The notes beneath the pieces were generated by a model that worked only from the letters and a program-made list of their open reading frames with translations, searched no databases and had not been told where the DNA came from. From Epichloe hybrida (taxonomy: Eukaryota; Ascomycota; Sordariomycetes; Hypocreales; Clavicipitaceae), in contig JAFEKR010000023.1 of NCBI GenBank assembly GCA_019022495.1, positions 682,001 through 746,000 on the forward strand: a DNA stretch of 64,000 nucleotides, read 5' to 3'. Numbering within the stretch: position 1 is the first letter of the stretch; each line of letters starts with the position of its first letter. The position numbers were made by a program, and so were the translations under genes. Of the stretch, positions 33,992-46,363 are shown one piece after another.

Positions 33992-36099
33992 AATAATACC
34001 TCTATTAAATATAAGGGGATTATCCTAGGTTAGGAATTACTTTAGCTTTATATTAAAGCCTATAGTAACTAGTTAAGTCTCTTTCTTCTTAGAGAACTTC
34101 TTATCTAATAGGCTAAGGGTATTATTAGTTTATATTCTAATATATATAAAGTTAGGGCTTTCCTTTATAGTTATAAGTAAGTAAGGATTATATATAGAGG
34201 TTTCTATTTAGAGGTTCTCTTTATAATACTTATAATATATAACCTACTAATGCGTTCTAGCCTTTGCAAGCCTATAGAGGGGCTTTATAACCCTAAAAAT
34301 AATGCTAGGCAAGTAAAGATACCGTATTTGAATTAGTAAGCGCGCTAGGATTAGCTGCTCTAGGAATATATAGGCCTATACATATGCCTAATAGATATTA
34401 CGTAGCTAGATAAGGAATTTTCTTAATCTTACTAATAGAGCTATTATAAGGATAAGACATTAGCTTACTTATTAAATCATTAGGGCCTGTGTAAGAATAG
34501 CTTATTTCCCTTTATCCTTATATCCTTAGATTATAAGGCATAACTTTTTGTAGGGTTCTATTATCTTGCCTTTAATCTTATTAATAATTCAGGAATTAAA
34601 GATTTAAATCCTACTATGCTTCTCCTTATTAAACATAATAAATTTAAATATACCTTACTTAATTAGGGTATTAATTTCTGCTTTTATTAATAGTTTAAAA
34701 GGTTTGCCTAGGGTCTTAATAATTCCTTCCTTATATAGCTTAATTATAAGGGCTAAGTTACTATATTCTTTTATTAATAGGAAGGTATTAGTCTCTTAAG
34801 GTATTATAGGAGGGTTCTTTTAGGGCCTTCTACGCCCGTGCTTTAGTGGTATTACTAGCACTATATTCTTATCTTAGGCCTCTTACTCTTCCTTCTTTTT
34901 CTCTTTACTAGGCTTTACTATCTTCCTTATACTAGGATTATTATAGTAGGGCTTAATAAAGGTTAACCTAAAAGTCTTTAGGCCCCTAGGTATATTAAGT
35001 ATATAGCTCTCTTTAGTTATTACTAGTAGCTTATATAGGCTAACCTATCCCTTACTTTCTTACTAGACTTAGACCTTTAATCTAAGTAGTAGGTTAAGGG
35101 TCTTTAAGGTATCTAGGCTATTATATTTAGTAAGGGCCTTATTAATTTTCCTAATAGTGTAAAGCCTCTTAATCTCTTTAGTAGCCTTCTATACTATAAT
35201 TACATGCTATATAATATTAGGTAATAGTAGGGATTTATTTATTATATATAAGTAAGCTCTAAAGATAAAGAGGGTTAGGATAAGGCTATTAGGGCCTATA
35301 GTATTATTTAGGGCCTTTATTACTATTTATAAGGTAATAGGTTTAGGTGTTATAGGATATTCATGCCTAAATATATTATAGGCCCTTTAGAGCGGCTTAT
35401 AATACCTTTTAACCTTCCTAATACTATAGTACACCTTAATAAGGACTTCCTTAATTAAAATTAATATTAAAGCTATAAATTATCTAAATTTATTATAATA
35501 GAAGTTTATTCTAGTATTTATAGTAATAAAATCCGGAGGGCCTAGATAAGCATTAATCTAGTATATCCGGAGGGCTTCCTAGGTTGTTTTCGCAGAGATA
35601 TTATTAAGGAATTTCGCTGCGTTAAATGCTATAGCCATATCTATAGCGTGGAGTGTAAGGTGGTTACTATTAAGGTAAAAAATATTTACTATTACTTTAT
35701 AGTTAAAGCTATACTTATCCTTAAGGGTAAATTTAAAGTAATTAAGGCTATTTACGTGTATTTAGTATTAGTAGTAGAGTCTTATTAGCTCCTTAATAGC
35801 CTTAATATTAATATTATACCCTAATTTACAAAGAACCTTATATAGTTATTAGATTAATAAATATCTAAAGCAATAATATAATTACTATAACTTACCTTCT
35901 ATAAGGTAGCTCTAAGTAACTACTTCCTCTTTTTACGTAAGTAACATCTAAGTATGCCCCTATTTACGTATAATAAGGACTTTAATATTTCCTTGTTATA
36001 GTATATTTTCAGAGATATTAAAATTAATTTATAAGTAGTCTATATTATTAAGGGATAAGAGGAATAAAGTATTTATTAGTATAACCTAAAAGAGGATAT
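33992..36099 (-). pseudogene. Minus-strand Copia D-type pol remains (integrase to reverse transcriptase)
   Basis: Reverse complement aligns with Copia D from about 23975 back to about 21890 without large gaps, covering integrase core (equivalent of 22222-22404 near 35590-35770) and most of the reverse transcriptase. RNase H is missing because of the deletion at 33881. The segment 49561-49689 continues the same frame region beyond Gypsy E. Stops throughout. Confidence 0.82.
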
Positions 36100-36334
36100 T
36101 GTTATGGACTTGAGCTGTGAGCTCGGGTCAAGTCCAGCTCCGGAAAGGCTCCGGAAAGTATGCGCACTCTAGGCGAAGGGGTTAGGGCTTTACGCAGACT
36201 ATGCATAGACTGCATATAAGGGGATATATATCCAGATGCTATGTAATACTAGTAGAGTTCTCCTTTCCTTCTATAAGAATAATATTCTTATTCTAAACGC
36301 TTATATATAGTAGCTATAAGGCTAGTTCCTAATA
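36100..36334 (+). repeat. Gypsy E 5' LTR
   Basis: TGTTATGGACTTGAGC to TTCCTAATA. The outer half retains CA, TG and CG words; the inner half is TA-rich, the reverse of the 3' copy. Confidence 0.93.
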
Positions 36335-39300
36335 TATATTATTCTTTACTATAGAAATAACCTAGCTTGTAAATACGCTATTACTACTAGATATAATAAG
36401 TAATAATAAGTTAATACGCTTATAATAATAGGTAAAATAGCAGGTGAAGTAAATCTAGTACTTAGCTTATATGTAGAATATAGTACTTACACTAACCTAG
36501 ATTAAGCAAAAACCCTTACTAATAAGTCCCCTCTTTAATAGTAATAAGGTCCTATTTATAGCCTAGAAAGGCCTTATAACTTATAAACTACTAGTAAATA
36601 GGGAGTTTATTAGTAGTAATTAGGATTAGTAGTATTTTATTTACTAGAACCTATTAGCTAAGGTTTAAGTATAAGTCACACCCTTCTTTAAGAAAGGTTA
36701 CCTTAAGAACTTTTATTTATCTTAGCTTCTTAATTACCTAGGGGAGATATTTAATAACCCTTACTAATAGGAAATAGCTATTATAGAACTTAACTAGTTA
36801 ATATAATAATAGAATAAAAGGTTTAGTAACTTCTATATTTACTTTAAATAGAAGTTAGCTTTAGCTAAGGGGCTTAGGTAGGTAAACTTAGTAAAGTTAT
36901 TTAAGTTACGCATAGCGCTTAACAAGTAAATAAGGGACTATAGTATTAGGTAAGATATTCCCTAGGCTAACTATATAGTAGTAATAGCCCGCTATTAAAG
37001 TATTACGCTAGATATTAAGTCCTACTACCTAAAGGAAAAACACTGCATATAGAAACAAGGTAATACAGCACCTAGGCATAATAAGGCTAAGACATAGGAT
37101 AAGGATATACTAATAATAGATATTCACTCTATAGGTATATTAGGGACCTAATAAAATTCTAGAAAGTCCGTAGGTTACTATAAGTTAGGTAATAAGAGAG
37201 GTAGCAAATAGGCTAAGTAGGTTACCTAGGATATGCTTAATATACGCTATAATAAGGGTTAATACTTGTAATATAGCTTCTCTAAGCATTTTGCTATAGT
37301 ATGCTTACTATATCCTACTATCTATCCTTAGATAAAGTCTTCTATAAACACTTATAATACTAAAGAGATACTTGCTATTAACTTAGATAATAAATCCATA
37401 GACTAGTTAGAAAAAGAGTAACCTTATTATTAAGTTATTTAATAGGGGACATAAGAAAAAGGTATATAGGGGCTTTATAGTATATAGTTATTACTAGTAG
37501 GGACTATAAGGAGATCTAGAGTAACATAGATTTAAGCCCTTTCTTAGTTCCTACGCTAATTAATAAGACTACCTTTATAGATACTTAGGTTAACATAGGT
37601 TATAACTACTATGCTACTATAAGTGAATACCTAGTCTAGAAGCTTTAATTAGAACGCCTCCCTCTTCTAACTAAGAGGTTAGTTTACACTACTATTAGTG
37701 TAAAATAAGGGGGAAAGGAGAGTTAGGAGAAATAATTATATATATTATATATAGTTTAGTTTTAACTAGATTTAGATAGATAGGAGATGCTAATTATAGT
37801 ATATATAATCCTAGGATTAATAAGATAACTAATCCTAGGGACACTATAGATAGAATAGAATGAAATTAAGCTAGATATAGCGTAATAGTAAGTTTACGTT
37901 AGCTCCGTAAATAGGTTATATATATAAGCTATAGTAAATAGGAGAGTTAACTATCCTATGGTTTTAATTCTTAGCTTAACCTTTATAGGTTTAGTATAAT
38001 ATACATGTAAGCAAAAGGAGAATATCTAGCTATACGCTATAAGCTTGTAGGAGATTATATTAATCTTATAGATTAATATAACCCTAGAACCTATAGAGGG
38101 GAAGCTTCTTACTTCCTTACTAGAGGTATTATAGGATTTTTAAGACTTATTTCTAGAAAGTAAGGTAAGTACCTTGCCCTTATATTAAGGGAAGTCAGAC
38201 TACTATATTTAACTAAAGCGTAATGTAGATAGTAGCAAGCCTAACCTACTATAGGTACCTTTATATAACATGCCCTAAGAATATTTACTTAAGATCTAGA
38301 AGCAGGTAATAGACTTAATAGATAAGGGGTGAATTTAAGCAAGCTTCTTATTAGTAGTAGCCCTAGTGCTACTTATAAAGAAGCCTAGGGGTAGCTAGAG
38401 GTTTTGCGTGGACTATTACATGCTTAATAAGATTATAAAATAAGACTATTACCCCTTACTATTAGTAAAGGAAACACTATAGTTACTATTAGAGGTAAAG
38501 TGGTTTATAAAGCTAGATATATAATTAGCGTTCTATCACATACGCATCGCCAAAGGCAAGGAACACTAGACTGCATTTTAGACTAGGTTTAGCTTATTTA
38601 AATAGCTTATATGTCCCTTTAGGTTAGCAGGCGCGCCAGCAACTTTCTAATAATATATTAATAGCACGCTAAGTAAGATACTTAGTGATTACGTTACCAC
38701 GTACCTTAATAATATGCTTATTTACTTAGGTGGTTTAAGGAGGGACTATATACAAAAGGTCCGCGGTGTGCTAGCTAGATTATAATAGGCTAGCCTAAAC
38801 CTAGATATTAAGAAATATATCTTTACTACTAAAGAGGTTAAGTACTTAGGGTTTATTATTTAGGCAGGGAAAGCTATCTATCTAGATAAAGAAAAGATCA
38901 TAGCAATTTAGGATTAGGAAGCACTAACTAGGGTTTAGGGGGTTTATGGTTTTCTAGGGTTCGCTAACTTTTATTATAACTTTATACTAGATTTCTTAAA
39001 CATCACAGGTCCTCTAATTAACTTAATAAAGAAAGGGGTCCTATTCTACTAGATAGAGGGATGTAATAAGGCCTTTAAGGCATTAAAGTTAGCTTTTATA
39101 TTATACCTAATCCTAGCTTAGTAAGATCCTAAAAGGGATATATTAGTAGAGGCAGACTGCTCTAGAATAGCCCTAGGGGGGTGTCTCTCCTAGTTTAGTA
39201 ATAATAGTATTTTACATCTAGTAGCCTACTATTTAGCTTAATTATAACCTACTTAGCGAAATTATATAATTTACAACAAGGAGTTACTAGCTATTATCTC

Positions 39301-39754
39301 CTATCTTAAAGTGTAGTTAGTAGAGCTATAAGGTATAAGCAAACCGTTTATAATTCTAATAGACTATAAGAACCTTAAGTACTTTATAGCGCTAAGGGAG
39401 ATATCTAAACGTTAAGCTTAGTAAGCAAAGGCCCTAGCACTCTTTAATTTCTATTTATATTATAGACTAGGCACTTAAGCAAAATAACTAAATACACTAT
39501 TATAGTATTATCTAGAGAGGCTAGGAATAGAAAGGGTAAAGGCACTAATTATCTAGTTAGTAACTAGTCCTATAAAGTTTTTCCTTAAGGGAAGGTAATT
39601 ATATGTTTGCCTTAAACCTATTATAGTAGCAAAGGGGAGTGCTTCTAATAGTAGCCTAATAGAGTTAAGGGTCTTGCCTACTAGTAAGTTAATATTTATA
39701 AATAAATACCTTTAGTCTCTATAGGATTAGTCTTTAGCCTAGGATAAGGTGTAT
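36335..39754 (+). pseudogene. Gypsy E gag, protease, reverse transcriptase and RNase H remains
   Basis: The gag region (36335-37550) aligns with Gypsy C. Reverse transcriptase begins near 38350 with text of the form LLIKKPRGS*RFCVDYYMLNKI, followed by KLDI*LAFYHIRIAKGKEH near 38510-38570 and YLNNMLIYLGG at 38702-38734 (YLDDMLIYSGG family form, catalytic Asp pair lost). RNase H reads EADCSRIALGG near 39150-39182 and NYIIYNKELLAII near 39261-39300. The frame is then cut by Gypsy F at 39760. Typical RIP nonsense changes occur throughout. Confidence 0.87.
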
Positions 39755-39759
39755 AAGTT

Positions 39760-39961
39760 TGTGAGAACAAAGGGATAGCTAGGCAAGAGGTATGGGGGCG
39801 TTCGTATATTAACTAAAGCTTGCTAGGTCTAAGTGTGTTATACGTGCGAGTCACTAACTTATAGGTAGTGACTTGCTAGTGTCACGTAAACCTAGCCCTA
39901 GGGCGTAGTACGCCCGCCTAGTAGTATGCTAGCGCGCTAGTGTTATAAGTAAGGCCTTATA
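39760..39961 (-). repeat. Gypsy F 3' LTR (left)
   Basis: 202 bp. The outer left end (TGTGAGAACAAAGG) is intact while the inner right end is mutated (GCCTTATA where the other copy has GCCTCACA). Flanked on the left by aagtt. Confidence 0.93.
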
Positions 39962-41369
39962 ATTACCCCCCTACTTTTAGCTAGGCTCCTAAACAGCTTT
40001 TAGTAGGTATTATACAGCTATTCGCTAAGTAATAGCCATACTAAAATAATAATAAATAACATTAGTGTTTAAGTATAAATTCACCTATAACTCCCTATTA
40101 TATTACTAACTTTTCCCTTTCTTATCCATAGTAAACTTTTCCCTAGATACTATTATATTATTAGTTACTATAACTCTACCTTTACCACTTGCCTTATTAT
40201 TAGAATAGAATTAGATAGGGAAAGCGTTAAAAGCGTTATTATTATAGCTATCCCTAATATCTATTTAAGAGGATATTCCTATATACATTATCTACGCACG
40301 GGTTATGCAAACTTTAAGAAGAATCCTCTAGCTAAGCCTAATATCCCTTAGATTAACTATTAATTCCCTGGCGTGCTAACTACTATTATTAAAGGGAAAT
40401 ATTTAAAGCATTATATCTAGTGTGTTAAACATAGCAATACTTATAAGATAGTAAGTATATTATATTCTCTGCTCTTTTAGTCCCTAATTACCTATATCTC
40501 TCTAGGTAATACTAACTATATAAGGGGATTTTCTAGATCTTCTTACTACCCTTAATTAGGTAAAAACTTTAATAGACGCCCTAAGTAATTAGGACCCTAA
40601 CAACCCTAATAATCATATGTTTTCTAAGGTAACTTGCTACTGTTTTAGCACTTATTGTCTAAACCTTATTTTAAGGTTTAATCACGCTAACATAGCTTAT
40701 TATGTTTCCTTTAGTTTAACTAGGGCCACTAAGGTCTATTAGGTATGTTTCATTACATATTCTCTAGACCTTTGCTTACTCCCTAGGTAAGCCGCTTTAG
40801 CCACGTATAATTAGTATATTATTTCACGCTAGCAACTTTTAGTTACTATATATCCTACCCTTGCCCTAGGGATTATAAGTTATTGCTCCTCCTTTGCTAC
40901 CTATTTACTAACTTTTATAGCTAAACTACACTATATATTATAATTCCTAGAAAAGAAAAATAACTTTACGGCTATAATATTACAATCTAGGATTCATACC
41001 CTAGGGGGTAGTAAAGCACTAGTTTTTCTAGGTAATAGAGGTGGCGGTTTAGGAGGATAAGAGCAAGGGCGCTAAGTACCTCCTTTATAATAGTATTATT
41101 TTAACATATAAGGGGGCAACCATAGAAGGGTTTCCTATAAGACTCCCCTCCTTATAAGCATCTTTTCTTTTATTATTTAGTAAATAGTCTAATAAGGGTT
41201 TTAATTAGAGTGTAATAGTAGCTAATAAGGCTAGGCCTTTTTTATAATTACCTTGTCCCTTATTACTTATAACTTAATTACGTCTTACTATGCTTTCTAC
41301 TTATTTTGCTTTAATAGAAAGCTTAAATTATATATTAAGCGCCTTCTATATCTTCTAACGCTACCTATT

Positions 41370-44300
41370 AATTATATTTACTTAGCTAGCCCTTCCATTT
41401 CACTAGGTATTTATCGCCTTCACATATCTTCCTATAATCCCTAACTTCTTTAACTTTAAACTTATTATTATCATCTTCAAGGTCTAGTATTAGCATATCC
41501 TTATCTAGGGCGTCTTCCTAGTAATTCCATAGCTCTAATAGGCTAACGTAAAACACATTATATAGTTAGCTATACTTATTAGGTAGCGCTAGTTAGTACA
41601 CTTGTTTACCTATAGTATTAAGTATCTAAAATAGCCTAATAAATCTTAGGTTTAGCTTCTATTTCGCGTCCTTAAGCCTAATATTCTTCGCTAATAGTAG
41701 TACTAAGTCTTCTCTTTTTAAGGTCATTAGCTAATGTCTCTAGTTATAGTACTTTACCTACGCTTTAGTAGCCCTTACCTAGTTATACGCTAGTTTCTCC
41801 CTAACCTTATATAGCTTTTTAACACGCGCGTAAGCCTCTAGGACCTCCCCCTCTATACTCTTACCCTTAAGAGCAAGGTAAAACTTAGGTAAATAGCCTA
41901 TAAAAGCGTAGTTAGGGGAGTAGCCTATTATCCTGTTAATAGTATTATTATATATAAATTAGGCTATTAGGAGTAGCTTTAGCTATAGTTATTAGTTCTC
42001 TTTAATAAAACATTATAGGTAATGCTTAAGCACCTAATTTATCCTCTTTATCTACCTATTAGTTTAGGGGTAAAACGCTATTAAAAGCCTCTGCTTCACA
42101 TATAACTAGTAATATACCTCTAACTAGAATTAGCTTGTAAATACTAATCCTCTATTAGACACAATACCCTCTAGCGCTCCAAATTATAGCTTAATCTCCT
42201 TATAGAACAACTCTGCTAATTCAGCTACATTAATTATAGTCTTTATAGGAAGGAAGATAAAGTACTTAGTAAATTAGTCTATAATTACTAGGATTACGTT
42301 AGTTTCTCGCTCGCCTAGCCACACTAGTAACAAACCTATAATAAAGTCCATTAAGATCTCTGCCTATAGTCACCTTAGTATTAGTAGCAATTTAAGGCTT
42401 CCATAGGGGTAGTGCTATCTTACTATAACACGCTAGTATACTCCATAGCTAGACATATAGTCTAAAACAGCTTTACTTATTACTAGCTACTAATAGTAAC
42501 ATTTTAGTAGCTCTAGAGTGCGTTTAGTTCTAAAGTAACCTACTAATAAATTATTATAGTGTAGCCATAGAAGCTCCTATTATAAGATAAGCTCCCACAG
42601 AATAACTACCTAGTCTTTATACATTAGGAGGCCCCTTACGCTACATAACTATAAACTAGCTTTTCCCCTCCCTTTTACTTAGGAGTTAACCTTACCTCTA
42701 CGCTTTTATAAATCTAGATCTTAGTCCTATACCTTCTATAGTAGTTACGCTAATAGTTTATTTACCGCAGATTAGTAAGGATTTAGTAACACAATAGCCC
42801 CTTAAATCACTCATACTATGCTAATATCTTAAACACACACTACCTTCTCCTTAAAATCACCCTTATTTAGCTAACCTATTACTAGATCCATAGTAGCTAA
42901 CTAGCCTTCCACCTAGGCTACTCTTACCTTAGTAAGTTCTAAGACTAGCATTACGCTATAACTTCTTTAATATATTAGTACTTCTTCTTCTGCTATAAAG
43001 ACATCTACTATCTTCCTTTAAAGCTCTAGTAGGAGCATCTTATTTAACATAGGTTCGCCCTTATAATTAGACCTTCTTAAGGGTATATCTATAGGGTTAC
43101 TCTTCCCTAGTCTATACTTAATTATAAAATAGAAAGGGCAGAGGAACATACACTATTATACCTATCTTCTATTTAGCTTCTACTACCTTATAAAGGTCTA
43201 CAGGTTATAATAGTCTAATAGGACCTCCATAAGTATCTCCACGCCTTTAATATAATATTACTAGTATTTAAACAACTTTACTATAGCAAGCAGCTCTTGA
43301 TTAGCTATGCCATAGTTATATTTAGCATCCGTAAACTTCCTTAACCAAAAGGCTACTAAATACTAACGGCCCTTATTATCTTACTAAGACAGGATTCCTA
43401 CTATTACGAAAATCAAGGCATCTATCTTAATACGCACTACCTAACTTAGGTTATAGTATTAGAGTAAAGGCGCTTGCTAAAAGGCATCTTTTAGCTAGTT
43501 AAACACTAACCACTCCTTTTCTCTAAATATAAACCTCCTAGTCTAGATGCCATTTTAACTACCCTTTATTAACGCGTAAAGAGGTACCGTAATTCTAGAG
43601 TATTTATAGATAAACTATTAGTAGAAGTTATAGAACCTAAGAAACAACTATATATCCTTAAAACTTATTAGCTTCTTCTATTCTCTAATTATATTAACCT
43701 AGCAAGTATTTATTAATATCCTATTAATAAAGAGAATAAACCCTAGGAATTCTACTAATTCCTTATAGAAAGAGCACTTAGAGGGTTTTATATATAACTT
43801 CACTAACCTTATGTGTTTAAGGACTTACTTAATGTGTTTAGTGTGCTCCTTCTTTATCTTAGAGAAAATCAAGATATTATCTAGATACACTACATAAATA
43901 GTGTTAACTAGCCTATGCAACGCTTTATAGATATAACTCTAGAAAGTAGCTAGGGTATTTATTAACCTAAAAGGCATTATAAGGTACTTATAGTGCCTAT
44001 AATATGTGTAAAAAGCTATCTTCTATTTGTTGCCTTCTTTAATGTAAATTCAGTAGTACGTATCCTTAATATTAATCTTAGAAAAGAAACAGGCCCCTTA
44101 GTATTAATTAAGGATCTCTAAAATCAGGGGGAGAGCATAGCAATTCTTTTACGTTACCTTATTAAGTCCTTAATAGTTAACGCATAGCCATAGCGTTCTA
44201 TTCTTCTTTAGCATAAATAGGATAGGCGTGCCTGCTAGGCTCTTTAAGGGTCTTATAGCCTTTCTTTAGGTTATTATTAATATATTCCTAGAGCTCCCTA

Positions 44301-44600
44301 AGTTTGCTTTAGAAGAGAGAATAGATTAGTCTATATAGGGGTGTAGCTCCTAGTATAAGATTAATTATGTAGTTAGTTAACTTCTTTAATAGGAGGCTCC
44401 TTACCTTATCTAATGCAAACATATCTTCAAATTCGCATAGTTCCTCTAGGATATCTTTAATAGTCCCGTATGCTTTCGCCTCCTCTTTATCTTTAAGAGG
44501 AATAAACTTATTTTCTATCACGCCTATAATAGTATACATAATTATCTTATTACGCATTACCTTCGCAAACTTATAGGGAGTTAGTAGTAAAAAGGCTACC
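41370..44600 (-). pseudogene. Gypsy F pol remains, including an 82-codon surviving frame and chromodomain
   Basis: Read on the minus strand. A frame still open at 44557-44309 gives the region just before reverse transcriptase (KDILEELCEFEDMFALDKV..., ending GATPLYRLIYSL). Next are LFMLKKNRTLWLCVNY*GLN near 44230-44170, the active site VVYLDNILIFS at 43893-43861 (second Asp changed to Asn), RNase H text VAFWLRKFTDAKYNYGIAN near 43340-43285, integrase HH region YFRTKRTLELLKCYY near 42540-42490, and chromodomain text EVRDYRKICEGDKYLVKWKG near 41460-41380. The chromodomain, a methylated-histone reader in active members, would have directed integration into heterochromatin. The open 82-codon stretch is too short to be a gene. 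Confidence 0.87.
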
Positions 44601-46156
44601 TTTCTCTTTTTAAACCACTATTCTTATAAGTATAAGTAGAGATATATGCGTTCTTCTATAAGCGTATATATTCTAATTAATATAAGGCTTCCCTTTACTC
44701 TTAGGTCCCTATTAATAGCTACATATAGTAACTTAAGGTCTCTCTCTTTGCCCTATGAATCTTTAATTAAAATAGGCACCTTATAGACACTATATTAGGG
44801 GACTATTAAAGCCCCTACTACCTTTAAGATAGGTATTATAGCCTTAGCCTAATTAAGCTTATAAGTCTGTGCGAATTAGGCGCTTATAATATTAATCTTA
44901 GCGTAACTATCAAGATCCACTACTATTTTAATATCTTTATGCCTATAAATAGTAACTAGTATGTGGAATTAGCATCCTACTAGTACCCTAGTGTCTAAGG
45001 TAAAGGTAAGGGCTTTTACTTTTACCTCTAGGAGTTTTCCTAACCTTCTTATTAGTCTTTCCTTAGCTTATCATAATTATAGAAAAAATGCTCTATACTA
45101 CTATAGTTATAGCACTATTTTCTTCCTTATAGTCTATTATTATTTAGGTAAGTAACTAGGGTCTTTTCCTTGTCCTTATCCTTATCTCTTTAGTCCCTAT
45201 TTAGCTAATACCCTTATAGGGAGTCACGTCTTTAGTATTAAGCCACCTTATACAGCCCCTTCTCTTCTAAATTATTTAGCTTTTACTTATTCTTTAATAT
45301 TACCTCCTAGAATCACTAGGCAAGTTATATAACATCTTCTTATATTAGACTAGTAATATCCGTGTGCAGGTTAATATAATCTTATAAGTTAGGAAGTAAT
45401 TTTATAAAGAATATAAAAGCATAAGTCTTTTCCAGAGCTTATTCCAGGTATTTCTCTAGTAAATCTAAGTAAATACTAAACTTAATAAAACTCTAGCCCT
45501 CCTTTTACTTTGTGTTTTCTAGCTACGTAGCTATTTATATATTATAACTTGTAAAGTCTTTAAGTAGCATAAGAGTCTAGTCTTAGAACTTATCCTAGTT
45601 ATCCTTAGGATAATCCTAACTATTAGCTAGTTATTCTTTAATGTATTAGTCCTATCTAGCCTAATAGTTCATATACATATAGTTAAGTGTAAAGAGAATC
45701 TTTTAGTTATCCTAGTAATACTTCTTCTTTACCCCCTTAAAGGCATAGCTAAGGTTATTAAGCTATATCTTATGCTTCTATAGGTTTATAAGGTATTAGA
45801 GTTCTATAATATTTTAGACCTTAACTTCTTAGTTACTAAGGCTTAAGGATAAACTATCCTTTTAGCCCCTTTTCACTAGTTCTCTATAAGATTATATTAA
45901 GTTAGTAAGCTCCTTTTCTTAATCCTATAGTTCCTTAAGTTACTTAAGCTAGGTAATTTACTCCCTAATCACTACCTCTTTTACCGCTATAGTAAAGGGT
46001 ATAGCTTTAGATAAGGTTATAGAATATAGTATATCCCTAGCTATAGTGTCACTATTATCTAGCTAATCCTAAGTAATATATAGCATAGTTCTAGTAAATT
46101 AGGTTATTCTCCCCCCTATATTACTCTTAGGTAGCTAGTAGGAGAAGCTTTAGAAT
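44600..46156 (-). pseudogene. Gypsy F gag and protease-region remains
   Basis: By position between the 5' LTR (right side) and reverse transcriptase. Minus-strand text is AT-saturated; no zinc knuckle or D(T/S)G protease motif can be placed with confidence. Nothing else is seen in this stretch. Confidence 0.5.
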
Positions 46157-46358
46157 TATAAGAATAAAGGGATAGCTAGGCAAGAGGTATAAGGGCGTTT
46201 ATATATTAACTAAAGCTTGCTAGGTCTAAGTGTATTATACGTGCGAGTTACTAACTTATAGGTAGTAACTCGCTAGTGTTACATAGACCTAGCCCTAGGG
46301 CGTGGTGCGCCCGCCTAGTGGTGCGCTAGCGCGCTGGTGTTATGAGTAGGGCCTCACA
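46157..46358 (-). repeat. Gypsy F 5' LTR (right)
   Basis: 202 bp, mutated at its inner left end (TATAAGAATAAAGG) and intact at its outer right end (GGTGTTATGAGTAGGGCCTCACA region), followed by aagtt. Confidence 0.93.
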
Positions 46359-46363
46359 AAGTT

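Larger units (their letters stand above)
39760..46358 (-). mobile_element. Gypsy F: complete nested chromovirus on the minus strand, RIP-degraded
   Basis: 202-bp LTRs (39760-39961, 46157-46358) with ends TGTGAG...CTCACA are flanked by the perfect duplication aagtt (39755-39759, 46359-46363), so it jumped into Gypsy E. Coding text is on the minus strand: gag toward 46100, reverse transcriptase about 44560-43700, RNase H about 43380-43261, integrase about 42560-42000, chromodomain about 41480-41370. A C-run next to the left LTR (39966-39971) is the complement of its polypurine tract. Length is 6599 bp. Confidence 0.93.

Noticed and set aside
33981..34000. The 33881-33991 repeat as a MITE with TSD
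   Set aside because: No inverted ends and no target duplication; it shares only a 3' end with the longer copy, which fits a truncated retroposon better.
41253..41444. Plus-strand frame of 63 codons
   Set aside because: Antisense to the Gypsy F chromodomain remains on the minus strand.
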